Source: Apostichopus japonicus (lineage: Eukaryota; Echinodermata; Holothuroidea; Aspidochirotida; Stichopodidae). Taken from it: a stretch of 64,000 nt of DNA. The notes beneath the pieces are model-generated. The model made no database searches. It was not told where the DNA came from and saw only the letters and a list, made by a program, of their open reading frames with translations. The DNA lies in contig NC_092567.1 in the NCBI RefSeq assembly GCF_037975245.1, positions 20,459,376 through 20,523,375 of the forward strand. Direction: 5' to 3'. This document shows positions 45,178-55,877 of the stretch, piece by piece. Numbering within the stretch: the first letter of the stretch is position 1; each line of letters begins with the position of its first letter. The position numbers and the translations under genes were made by a program.

Positions 45178-45810
45178 GGTGACATCCCTATGTTCCGACG
45201 TCTCTATGTTCCGACGTCTCTATGTTCCGACGTCTCTATGTTCCGACAATTTGTTTTGACTCTAATTTTTTTTTACCAAAATGTTTTCGGACCCAATTTT
45301 TTTTTGGAAACTCAATCTTTTTGGTCTCCCATTTTTCGTACCAAATTTTTTGGGGGGACTTAATTTTTTGGGCCCCAAAATTTTTGGGACCCAATTTTTT
45401 TGGGGGACTCCATTTTTTTGGACCAACATTTTTTCTGACCTACCTCATTGGGGGACACACTTTTTTGGACGCACCAATTTTTTTTCTTGAAAAAAAAGGG
45501 CCCAAAGTTTGTTATGACCCAAATAGTGCTTGTGACCGAAAATTGCTTGTGACCCGAAATTTAATTGTATGTACTCAAATTTTGTTGGACCAAAATCAGT
45601 TTGGTCAAAAAAAATTTGGGTCCGAAAAAAGTTGGTCCGAAAACATGTTGGTCAAAAATTGTGGTCCAAAAAAAATTGAGTCCGAAAAAATTTGGATAAA
45701 AAAAATTACGAGTCCCAATAAATTGTCGGAACATTGAGACGTCGGAACATAGAGATGTCGGAACATAGAGACGTCGGAACATAGAGACGTCGGAACATAG
45801 AGATGTAACC
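45178..45810 (+). mobile_element. Hairpin-like MITE with tandem-repeat termini, copy 1
   Basis: A 633-base element with ends GGTGACATC and GATGTAACC, flanked by a perfect 8-bp duplication AAGTATAC (45170-45177 and 45811-45818). Each end consists of several tandem copies of a 16-base unit (CTCTATGTTCCGACGT), inverted at the other end. The interior is built from degenerate GGACCCAATTTTTTT-type units on the left and their complements on the right. Non-coding; open frames rich in Phe are artefacts. The duplication length points to a hAT-type transposase acting in trans. Confidence 0.85.
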
Positions 45811-48182
45811 AAGTATACAATATAGGCGAGGAAGGATTACTGTAGGCAAAAAAAAAATGTAATCTTGATATGTCTGGTTTGTAGACTGTTTGAAACACTG
45901 CTACGAAGCCAGGTTGTGTTTCTATAATACATTTAATTACACATTATGTCAGTTCCTCAGATGCAACACAAAACTCTAGGGGGATGGGGGGGGGGGGGTG
46001 GTAACACACAACTCATATACATAGCCTAAAGTGATATGTTTACAATTGACAGTGTTACATATTTTTCAAGAACAAATGGTGTTAAACGAATGTCATTGAA
46101 TGATGCCTTGTTGTTGATATGTAGTTTAAAGAAAGGTAAAACTAATGTCGGTTTGGTCGAGTTATTAGAATTTCATAAAATAATGGAGTAACATTAACAC
46201 CTTAAACTAGTATAATGAGAAGCTGATGTCATCATCGTTTTTTGGCCCAAAGTAGCATTCCAGAGGAATTAAACATATTTTAAAGGACGAATATCTTCAA
46301 AACCGGAATTGCTATACAGAAACACTATCTTACATCCTTTCAACAAATTTCGAAAATTGGTCAGCTAATGGCTCGTGAGCAACCTGCCTGATAGATTAGT
46401 TGACATATCATACAGTATCATTACCCTTCCTGCACCTTAAATATACCCTCAGTTTAGTAACTAACTCAGCACACATTTTTTTTCAATGTTATTTTTCCAC
46501 AATAACATGATATATAAGCTGTCACGATGTTGTAATGATATGTAGCCTCCGGTATAAATGACATGTAAAGGCCACTGATCTAAAAACACAACTATTTGTA
46601 AAAAAAATAATGTAAAATGGGTTTGTGGTGAAACTATATAGTTTCGGGAAGCCACATGCCACATTTGCGGTGTGTTCTTTGGTCTGATTACTGGATGGGA
46701 ATAGGATCAGCTTGATGACAAACAAAACCAAAAAACAAAGAACAAAAACAGAAACGGAAGAAGAAGAAAAAGAAATAGAAATATACCGTTTGGTTTTTGC
46801 GGCACCTTCGAGTAGGTCCAGCCGGTGTTAAGGAGCAACAATTCCCATTGTTAAAGAGAAGCATTATAACTATAGATGAAACCATAATCAAAACATTTTG
46901 GTTGGGGGACCCATGAAGAATTACAACAAGCTGGTCTCGCTTTCGGCGTCATGAATATGGCCAAACTGAGCTAAAAAATCATGTTATACTTGACTGTATT
47001 AAAAGTCATAAAATATAGTTAGGTCTATTTACCAGTCTGAAAGAATTGATTTGCCAACAATATCTACGTAGACCAACGATTCTCAATTAATTTGCTTCGA
47101 AGGTCAGAGAGAATCATTGATTGGAGCAAAATGCCAGAGATTCCATACTTGAAAAATCTCACTATTTCGAGATATAGCACCTTGTTCTGGTTATAGGCCG
47201 GTACATAGGGGTGCTATATACTATAGGGCCTTACTGGTCCTTCTGTACCCGATTAGTGAAATGGGCCGTGTGGTTGTGGGCTGTATTTATTTTTACGGGC
47301 CGGATATGGCCCACTGGCGCCCCAATTTAGAACCCATGTAACGCTCTTATGGCCTACATATATAGCTCTTTAACACGTTCCTTGCAGAGAGATGTATCAA
47401 GTTTAGCCTAAGTTGCGTACACGAAATTTCATTTTAATCAGCTTTGGCTGAGGTTAAAGGTTACCCGAGATAATTGCTATACTTGGAGGAAGAAACAAAA
47501 TCTACATGTTCATAAATATGACTACAGAAAAATTGCCTGATTGCCTGCTATATAGTAAATGATATGATATTATTAAAATTTAATGCTGTACGATATAATA
47601 GCGCCATCCTGTATAATTGCAAAAACGTAAAATCCTCTATTCAAGTAATGATAGATTTTGGCTGGAATTGATCTGTATTCAAAAAGAAAAACAATAAATA
47701 AATAAAAGATAAATAAAAAGGAAACAAGAAAAAAAAAATTAAATGAAAAAAAAATCCAAACGGAGCAGGAATAGTAGAGAAGTGGAAATAGAAAACGCCT
47801 TACTTATCAAATTCATTTCAAGAAATGATTACTTTAAGAATGTGATTATCACTGAGAATGGGTTGGGTGTGTATGTGATAGGGAGGTAGATGTGGGGGGG
47901 GGGGGTTGAAATTTATCTGAAAGGACAAGATCATATACCTTATGTTTTCAAATTCTATAGGTTGAATATGGTTGTGAGAGGTGGAGAGGGCGGAGATTGT
48001 TTAATTTCCGTGGCTACAACCGTCCCTTTGTATATTTATTCATTGTCTCAGTTTTCATGCACGTTGGAATCATTGTTTAGATACACGACACATAATTGTC
48101 CACACACCACGTGTTTTACTCTAACAGAGCTTATATTCGAACCTGCAAAAACAAAATGTTCAGAATTTAACTATCTTTGTAC
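45811..48182. other. Spacer, no gene recognised
   Basis: AT-rich, with a G-run near 45985 and A-rich stretches near 47690-47760. No exon, RNA gene or complete element seen. Confidence 0.4.
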
Positions 48183-48396
48183 GGAAGCGTATTGCTGCCA
48201 CACGAAAAAAAGGAAATTTTTTTTCGAAATTATGAATACAAACTTTTCGAAAATATTTCAGACACATCTTCTAAATTTCAGAAAGATTTTCGAAAAAAAG
48301 CAAGAAGTTCCGAAAAGATTTTCGAAAAAAAAACTTTTCATAATTTCCAAAAAAGTATTCAATTTTCTTTTTTTCGTGCTGCGGCAATACGCTTCC
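48183..48396. mobile_element. Palindromic MITE with TTTTCGAAAA-rich core
   Basis: Inverted termini GGAAGCGTATTGCTGCCACA and, at the right end, TGCTGCGGCAATACGCTTCC. The 214-base element has an interior full of TTTTCGAAA(A) words, each self-complementary. I could not identify a convincing target duplication, so the class is open. Confidence 0.6.
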
Positions 48397-48399
48397 CTT

Positions 48400-49605
48400 A
48401 CACGCTTTCATTTCGTTATGTTTTCATGACAGGCTGTGATCATATCATTTTATCTATAATTGCTATCATAAGATAAAAACGGTTTTTTGTTTTAACAGAA
48501 AATAACACTGCAAAAATTTGACGAAGTATAAAAAAGTAAATAAATAAAAATGATACTTTATGTGAAACAAAATTGTGTATTTCCAAATCATTCGTTATAT
48601 TTAGTATGTCGGGGACTTCACCTAAGATCGATATCACTCTTTGGGCATTCATGATTTTTTTTTATCGTTAATCGCCTAGTCATAGCTTAGCACGACTTTT
48701 GGAAGTAAAATGAAAAAAAAAAATAAGGTGGGGGGGGGGACGGGAGGAAAAATGCAAAACAAAAGAGATATGTCTGATTAAATACAACACAACTTCATAC
48801 CCCACCCGTTCATTCGTTCCTTCTCCATTTGACACCTTGTTCTTCCCCCCATACTTCAAAAGTAACAGAAGCACGGTTGTACTTCGGCGGATCCCAGTTC
48901 TTTCCATCATTGGTTAATATCCCCTGACAACCCAAACCCTCACCCCCCGTCCACCCCCTCCTCCACCCGATTTCAAATCGTCCGCCGGGGTAAATATGTA
49001 GTTCACTTTAAGGATCTCACAATACGTGCAGCGAGAAAGGCCATCACGATTTGTATTTAGCAATGTTAATTTACTTCCCAGATTAAACCAAATGAATCGG
49101 AATTTCACCGATGGAAATGATTGATTTTTGCCAAAGGCGAATGGAATCTATGCGGTCGTGATGGTTTATGTTGGTTGACGCCGTCTGTTGATGTAGATAA
49201 ATTTTAATCGTGGCAGTATTATTCGGGAGTGATGAGTCACGCTAAAGCTTTCCCATGACTCAACACTCCTGTCTAGGATAGAGAAGTCAATACCTTAGCC
49301 CACTTCCATGAATGTACCTCATACTTCGGTATACTTCACCATATGTGTATAGGTTGCTGCTTTAGAGAGCGAGATAGCTATTGTGTTTGGTGGAGATTAA
49401 AAGTCATCTGAGGTCAACAGCCGTAGAAATCTTCGAAACGGCTTATCTCCAGGAAAAATAACAGAAATAAAATGAATCTCAGTATGGATGTATCGAACCG
49501 CGGGCAGTCTTCCGTCAGTTACATTTAGTCTACCGTCACTAAATTACGGTATAATCCACCCCCTCCCACCCCCAAATCGCAATATCTGTGAAACGCGCAA
49601 CATTT
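48400..49605. other. Spacer, no gene recognised
   Basis: No coding signal. At about 49230-49270 two TGA(G/C)TCA sites (AP-1-like) lie in an imperfect palindrome, GAGTGATGAGTCA against TGACTCAACACTC; whether this is regulatory cannot be told. Confidence 0.35.
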
Positions 49606-49800
49606 GGAGTGCTAGCTCAGTGGTTAACGCCGTTGCCTTTCAATCATAAGGTCCCCGGTTCGAGTCACTCCAAGGTTAATGTATGTCGTCCAGTTACAGA
49701 GTTGTTGATAATTGACAATTCATAATCATGGACTCGTTAAATATGAATCTAAGAGACTGACTTCGGTCAGCTTGCGGCTTTGATAAGCCAATGGTGGCTT
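49606..49800 (+). mobile_element. tRNA-like SINE head and body
   Basis: GGAGTG at 49606 pairs with CACTCC ending at 49671. Between them are an A box (TAGCTCAGTGGTTA) and a B box (GGTTCGAGTCA). At 66 bases, with the 3' side of the T stem missing, it cannot be a working tRNA. A short body with GACTTCGGTCAGCTTGCGG follows. Best read as a tRNA-derived SINE; a tRNA pseudogene is the alternative. Confidence 0.5.
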
Positions 49801-50538
49801 GGCTTCGCGAGTTCCTGCTTGCAGGATGGATCTAAAATACATACATATAGCAGGCGCGTATCCAGGATTTTCAAACCCGGGGGGCGCGAATTACTATCTA
49901 AGCGGAGCGCCACCATCGGTTGGCGCGCAGCGTACAAGAAAATTTCTGGTTTTGAAACCCCCCAGATCACCGGAAACGGCACTTCTCGGGCTTGAAATGA
50001 CCAACCAGATGTACACTTTTTGCCTGAGAACCAAGTATTTCCTAATAGTTTTTTTTTCCATCCATAACCTTTTTGAAGATTATCAACCCGGCACACATCA
50101 TGTTCGACCTGATCGCATCTCCTGTGGGTCTTTGCTTTTGTAGGTGATTCTACGTCGCGGCCCACAATACCCGTCAGCCCCACTTTTCAAGGTTTTAAGC
50201 CCCATATTTGTTCAGAATTTGAAAATTCACATATCTCGTGAATAAACTCACTTCAAAATATACCCATAATCTTGCACAAAATTTCATCTATGGACAACCA
50301 ATATAGAAAAAACTTCCTTCAACCCCTAACAGACCGGTCAAAATTGCACGAGTAGAGGGAAGTGTGATGTAGAATGTTGGTCAGAAATTTGCGAAAATTC
50401 AGACACAGTTAATTTATTGGTGTATAAATATTAAAACCTGTTATAACGGCTATTATAAAACTTGGTTGAAGGAAATGAAAAAATAGCAGATATTTCCGAA
50501 ACCGAACACTACACACATAGGCGTAGGAGGCGCGGCGG

Positions 50539-50915
50539 CAGTGGCGGAGCTAGGGGTATTGGTCAGGAGTGGCGAGAATGGTCGGAAGGGGCGCTTTCGA
50601 CACTATCTAAGCGGAGCGCCACCACTGGTTGGCGCGGAGCGTACAGAAAATTTTTGAGTAAAGATACTCCCTAGATCGCAGGAAATGACCCTTTCCGGGC
50701 CTGGCTAATTTGCAGATAAACGAAGAATAAGGTGTCATCGCCAAATTACACCAACAAAATGTGACAAATTTCAATAAGTAGATGAGAGCGCAATAAAAAA
50801 GTCAATAATCTAGAATAATTAAAAAGTGGTAAAGAGCTGAAAAAGGCGCCAGCAGTCCATTTGAGTCCGTCAGGGGGGGCATCCGCCCCCTGACCATATG
50901 GACGCTCCGCCACTG
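50539..50915 (-). mobile_element. hAT-type MITE, family A, copy 2 (reverse)
   Basis: A 377-base reverse-oriented relative of 23302-23703, with ends CAGTGGCGGAGC and GCTCCGCCACTG. It is flanked by CGCGGCGG and CGCGGAGG, an 8-bp duplication with one mismatch. Confidence 0.82.
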
Positions 50916-51270
50916 CGCGGAGGGGGTGCAGGCCCTAATTCGCCATTACTAATGTAAAAGAGAGTTTTGACATAATTGGACCTCCATGCTTTTTATACAT
51001 CTACATGAGACATGTCGTTGTTTACATTAGCATCCCGCGGTATACTGGGCAATTTTAACGGACCGTGCGGTACATGATGGCATGCGATGTAATAACCGAT
51101 GCTTGCTTATATGATATTGACATGAACACGTTGAACGCGCGCGAAGCGCGCGAAAAGTTTTGGTTATTTTTTCAGGCAAGTCGGACAGTTTTGAGGCTTT
51201 TCATCCTGGAACGCCATTTTCATGCTCACTGATATGATGTGATATCTGCTGTTTGCGTTACAAATTCGAA

Positions 51271-51540
51271 CAGGCGCGTAGCGAGGAATTTGCCAAGGGA
51301 GGGGCGAAGCCTGAAGGCAAACTATCTAAGCGTAGCGCCACCATGAGTTGGCGCGAAGCGTACAAGAAAATTTTGGCCGAAAATGTCTCCCAGATCGCTG
51401 GAAATGACACTTCCCAGGCCTTGTAAGTTGCATCTAAGCACTTTCTATTTTGAAATTACTTAGCGATATCATTTAAAAAATGCTGAATGGGGGGGGCGGG
51501 CGGTCGCCCCCATCCCAAAATGCGTCATGTTCCCCGACGA
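51271..51540 (+). mobile_element. hAT-type MITE, family D, copy without clear right end
   Basis: Starts CAGGCGCGTAGCGAGGAATT. It shares the block AACTATCTAAGCGTAGCGCC, ATCGCTGGAAATGACACTTC and CCTTGTAAGTTGCATCT with the copies at 56261-56509 and 60368-60524. The right terminus is not evident. Confidence 0.6.
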
Positions 51541-51739
51541 CACGGTCGAGTTCGAGACCAGCCACAGTTGGTTTCATAGCACAATTCTACACACGCGTTA
51601 TGATAGACCATATATAGTATATATATAGATCATTAGTGAGAGAGGAAAATGGAAACGTCAAAAATGGAGTTGTCGGTGTAAGGGGTAAGGTGAGTCACAC
51701 TTTTACGAAATCATTGATCCGTCACTGGCTACCCTTCAG

Positions 51740-51912
51740 CGCTGTAATGATGTCACTGTTCCTCTTTCTCTTCCCGGTGTCTTCGCGTTTTGCTTTTACT
51801 CCCTCTTTTTCTCTCTTTCTTCTTTTTCTTTTCCTTTCCTTCCTCTCCTTCTCCTCTTTTTTCCCCTCTTTTTTCCTTTTTTCTTCTCTTTTTTTCTCTT
51901 CTCTTTTTCTTA
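51740..51912. repeat. Polypyrimidine tract
   Basis: About 170 bases of almost only C and T (CTTTTT/TCCTCTT type). It gives long Ser/Phe/Leu and Lys/Arg/Glu frames on the two strands that are not genes. Mirror-symmetric tracts of this kind can form triplex DNA; that is inference. Confidence 0.7.
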
Positions 51913-52252
51913 CCCGGGGGCGCGCGCCCCCAACGCCCCCCCTGGATACGCACCTGTATAGCCTATCTGGAAACCCACACTTTCAAACCTCACTCAGTGA
52001 CTGTGACAACTGTGAAGAAATTCGTTCGAACTAAAGGCAGCATTCTGGAATTACACTTATAACTTGACTAACTTCTGTTTCACTTGAGTCCCTATATACA
52101 CACGCACCCCTACCTCAGCTTATTTCACCCCCATGCAGGCATACTTTTCGTTTGTTAACCCCCTGAACGGATATTTAGCCCTCCGTGCGGATGAGCTAAG
52201 TACTTGCTTTTAGTAATCTAATTTCTGATACATTATTTGGGCCTGTTCTTTC

Positions 52253-52857
52253 GGTTACATCTCTATGTTCCGACGTCTCTATGTTCCGACGACTCTATGT
52301 TCCGACATCTCTATGTTCCGACGTCTCTATGTTCCGACAATTTTTTTGGACTCTAATTTTTTTTTTACCCAAAATTTTTCGGACTAAATTTTTTTGGGAC
52401 AAAATGTTTGACACCAACATGTTTTCGGCCCAACTTTTTTCGGACCAAAATTATTTTTGGCCACTGATTTTGGTCCCAAAAAATTTGAGTACAAACAATT
52501 AAATTTCGGGTCACAAGCAATTTTCGGTCACAAGCACTTTTTGGGTCATAACAAACTTTGGGCCCTTTTTTTCCTGAAAAAAAATTTGGTGCGTCCAAAA
52601 AATTGTGTCCCCCAAAAAGGTAGGTCAGAAAAAATGTTGGTCCAAAAAAATTAAGTCCCCCCCCAAAAAAAATTGGGGCCCAAAAAATTAAGTCCCCCAA
52701 AAAAATTTGGTCCGAAAAATGGGGGACCAAAAAGATTGAGTCTCCCAAAAAAAAATTGGGTCCGAAAAAATTTTGGTAAAAAAAATTAAAGTCCAAACAA
52801 TTTGTCGGAACATAGAGACGTCGGAACATAGAGACGTCGGAACATAGGGATGTCACC
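52253..52857 (-). mobile_element. Hairpin-like MITE with tandem-repeat termini, copy 2 (reverse)
   Basis: A 605-base element related to 45178-45810 in reverse orientation: the reverse complement shares the central run through GGGCCCAAAGTTTGTTATGA and TGCTTGTGACCGAAAATTGC. Ends GGTTACATC and GATGTCACC; perfect 8-bp duplication GTTCTTTC (52245-52252 and 52858-52865). Confidence 0.85.
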
Positions 52858-53010
52858 GTTCTTTCACCCCATGCAGTTAGCCAACTGTGGGATGGTTGAT
52901 AAAAAAATTTTTTTTAGTTTTCTTGTATTCCTGTATTCCTGGTCTTTGAGTGTCGTAATTACTAATTAATTACAAATATGAAGATAAAAGAAATTTCTCA
53001 AAACCGTTAA

Positions 53011-53014
53011 TATA

Positions 53015-53078
<64 letters not shown>

Positions 53079-53083
53079 TATAT
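53011..53083. repeat. (TA)n microsatellite
   Basis: Two adjoining TA tracts with a TATG interruption. Flanking sequence 52866-53411 has no recognisable gene. Confidence 0.85.
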
Positions 53084-53642
53084 GAAGAATCAATCCGGAA
53101 TAAAGCTGTATAAAAAAAAACACATATATTCTACTTCTTGCCAGGGATAGTGGAGGGGGGAGGGTAGCTGTGGGGGAGAAAGATGTTCTCCCACGGTGTT
53201 GAAATTGTGTTTATGGCAATGATAAACAACCCCAAATAACCAGACTAATAATTTACTCCTTAACTTAAAATACCAAATATCATGACAATTTACCATATAC
53301 GACAGTAGGCTACTCATACCACTTCTCCTTGCTGCTCATGGCATAACATTGCAACTGCAGTCATTTATAAATGAGAAGCTTTTTACCACCCATCCGGAAA
53401 ATTAACAATGGAAAACATACCAAAACATCTTTAGATAATACACCAGGCAGGGGAGGGTTATGGGAAGGAAACTTGTAGGGGTTCATGTATAGGAAACAAA
53501 ATAGTTTAAGACATTCAAAGTTATCGCAAGAATGCAAAGCTGACGGTCATGTGACGAACAGATCATCGCGCAGGAGGAATGCTTTGGCAGAATACTTATG
53601 CAGCTGCACTTCTTTGAAACATGCGTTATAACTCCTTGTAAA

Positions 53643-53765
53643 ATGGAGATTACGATCTTTCTTCTTTCACTGTCTGCATTCTTGACAATATCTGAAACGT
53701 CAGGCTCATTTGATGCTCCAGCAGTCCAGGCCAAGAAGTTGAAAACTGGGACAGGAACAAGCTAA
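53643..53765 (+). CDS. 40-aa ORF with signal-peptide-like N-terminus, unit 1
   Basis: ATG with A at -3 and G at +4, 40 codons, then TAA. The N-terminus MEITIFLLSLSAFLTI is hydrophobic like a secretion signal, followed by a short polar tail with a Lys-Lys pair. A splice donor (AAAAG|GTGAGA) lies 108 bases after the stop at 53873/53874, so the ORF may lie in a 5' exon. The copy at 60711-60833 is intact too, with four amino-acid changes. It may be a small secreted peptide, an upstream ORF, or chance. Confidence 0.35.
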   Translation: MEITIFLLSLSAFLTISETSGSFDAPAVQAKKLKTGTGTS

Positions 53766-54589
53766 TTTTGCACTGCCTCAGTTGTAAGATCGTCGGCTGT
53801 TGGTGGCCAGGGCACTGAACTCTGAACTTGCACTTAATTGCAAGGTCCTTCTCAGAATCTGCTGTTTGAAAAGGTGAGAAACAATTTCACACTTGCTAAA
53901 TAATTGTACACGTGCGTGACAAAAAGAATGGCTGTACACATAATTATGTGAGCAGAGAGATTGTTAAAGCAAAAGCTTACTTTATATAATATATTCAACG
54001 AGGGTAACTAGGCCAAATGTCAATGGTAACTGAAGTTACATAGTAAATAACGAGTAGTACTGTATCCTAACACTAACACAGCATTAGGCTAGCCTACGCG
54101 TACGAGTACAGGCTATAGCTTCACCGTTCACAAATTCAACACTTTTAAAGCAAAACTTTGAGAACCGTGTGCTTGAATGACTGTAAACAACAGTGGTACT
54201 ATACAATAGTTGCTGTGATTGGCTAATCGCAGTTCGATCTTACTTCTTCTTCTTTTTTTTCAAAATCGGCGAATTTTAACAGTAAGTTTTCATACCGAAA
54301 GACCAAAAAATATCGAAAACAACATTTACATTTGAGATCTATTTAAAATTTGACATCTTAATGCGGGCATGTTGCAGTAGTCCGAAATTTTGATTCACAA
54401 AAATGAACAATATCAGCAACTGTTCCTTCCCCACCACCCCCTCCTTTACGGCACGAATTCTGTTATCATGATTAATTAAATCAACATTTAACTTGTGAGG
54501 GATCTTTGAACCTCTTCTATCTTAGTCTGAAATAAAGTTAGAGTACTATTTTAAAGTTGCACGCAGATCTATTATCCCGTTCGACAGTT

Positions 54590-54652
54590 ACGTAGTGAGA
54601 TACCGTGACAGCACCTCTTTTTCTTTCACAATCCTAATTTACGCAAACTGAG
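54590..54652 (+). other. Candidate non-coding first exon end of SULT unit 1
   Basis: A pyrimidine-rich stretch precedes ACGCAAACTGAG|GTAAGT, a near-perfect donor at 54652/54653, conserved at 62482/62483 in unit 2. The SULT coding exon is preceded by an acceptor at 55820, so a spliced 5' leader is likely. The donor at 53873 is an alternative. Confidence 0.35.
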
Positions 54653-55877
54653 GTAAGTTACCACTTTTGTGATAGGCTACATGCATAGGCTATGCAGTCA
54701 ACTTAGTCAAGTGTAACATATAGGTCTAGTGTTAACTAACTTAAAGGCTTAAAAGGCAAAATTCACTTGGATCGGCCTCACAAATTTCCATTAAACCTCT
54801 AATTGAGGCCTATAAAATAATTCTCTTAGTCTCCTATTGAGCATTCGTAGAGATTTTTTCAAATGACTCTTTTAGAGAGAATGCCGTCGTTTGTGGTATT
54901 CAACTGTTTTCATGTGTAGGCATAGGCCAAATAGGCCTAGGCTTGGCCTATTAGGTCATGGCCTCCGACCTTCCATCGATCGTTATTCGGGGGGGGGGGT
55001 TGTCTTTGATGTCTACAGCTTCAGTTTGTTTCGGGGGGGGGGAGGAGTTACAGTCCCCTTTAATGGGAGTTGCTTTCAAGTGCCCTTATAGCCACACTCC
55101 CTTATAAATGAAATCCTCCATTCGACTCTTGTACTTCCATAACTTGAACTCCCCTTGCTTAATCAGTTTGGAGGAGGGGGGGGGGGGGGCTTTTACCACT
55201 CTCCACCTTTAAAATAATGTGTACAACATGTCTAAAACCAGGGGCGGGATTTGATGTGTGAACGTGGGAGGGCGTGGCGTTTGGGGAGGAGTCTAATGAG
55301 AGATTTTTTAATTTTATAAAGCCCCTATATGTTATATGTTGCAATATTTACAGGGTATTTCCCAGTAGGCCTACTACTTGTATATTTACAAATGTAATTA
55401 AGCTATATGCATGAAATTGTTGCCAGATTTGTTAAGCGACATAAAAAGTAACAAACGGTCCTGGAATTAAATAAGAATCGTGTTACAATGAGTCGATCTT
55501 TTTGTATAGCTTGTGTCATGACATTTCCCCCATGTAATCCCGCATATGTCTAAAACCATTAAGTAGGCCTATAATAAGCTACTTTTACTCTAGAAGAAGT
55601 AATTTGACCGAAGTTCACTTTCGGTAGAGAAAAGTGAAAGCAATCCACAAAAGAGTGAGTGTCGATTAATGTAAAATATAACAGTTGAAACCACATTATT
55701 TAAAAAGGAAAAAATAATGAAACTTCTAATGTTATTTAAATATATTTATACCTACCGACAGTTTTGCAGTATAGATGATAAGAGGATTTTCAACAATTTT
55801 AATTTTCTTCTCTCTTCCAGTTCAATTTAAGAGTGGCGCATATTTTGATTATACAGAAATTCTCTTGCATTCCAAAT

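Larger units (their letters stand above)
49851..51956. mobile_element. Composite hAT-like region with nested insertions
   Basis: Left end CAGGCGCGTATCCAGG (49851) and right end CCTGGATACGCACCTG (51956) are inverted repeats matching at 15 of 16 positions. TATAG occurs directly outside both ends, but an 8-bp duplication is not seen. The 2.1 kb between holds a nested hAT MITE at 50539-50915 and a related family D left end at 51271. There is no transposase frame. It could be one large element or two unrelated neighbours that share termini. Confidence 0.45.

Noticed and set aside
45222-45737. 171-codon Phe-rich frame, and similar frames at 52365-52856
   Set aside because: They lie wholly inside the hairpin-like MITE and follow its T-rich words; no protein family is recognisable.
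49606-49671. Functional tRNA gene
   Set aside because: The acceptor ends pair and both promoter boxes exist, but the sequence is too short and lacks the 3' side of the T stem.
51636-52062. Ser/Phe/Leu-rich frames and a Lys/Arg-rich antisense frame
   Set aside because: Translations of a polypyrimidine tract.
53483-53734. Minus-strand frame of 83 codons, with a related 124-codon frame at 60428-60802
   Set aside because: Both are open because of the duplication; the second starts inside a hAT insertion and the copies differ at many residues. No family recognised.
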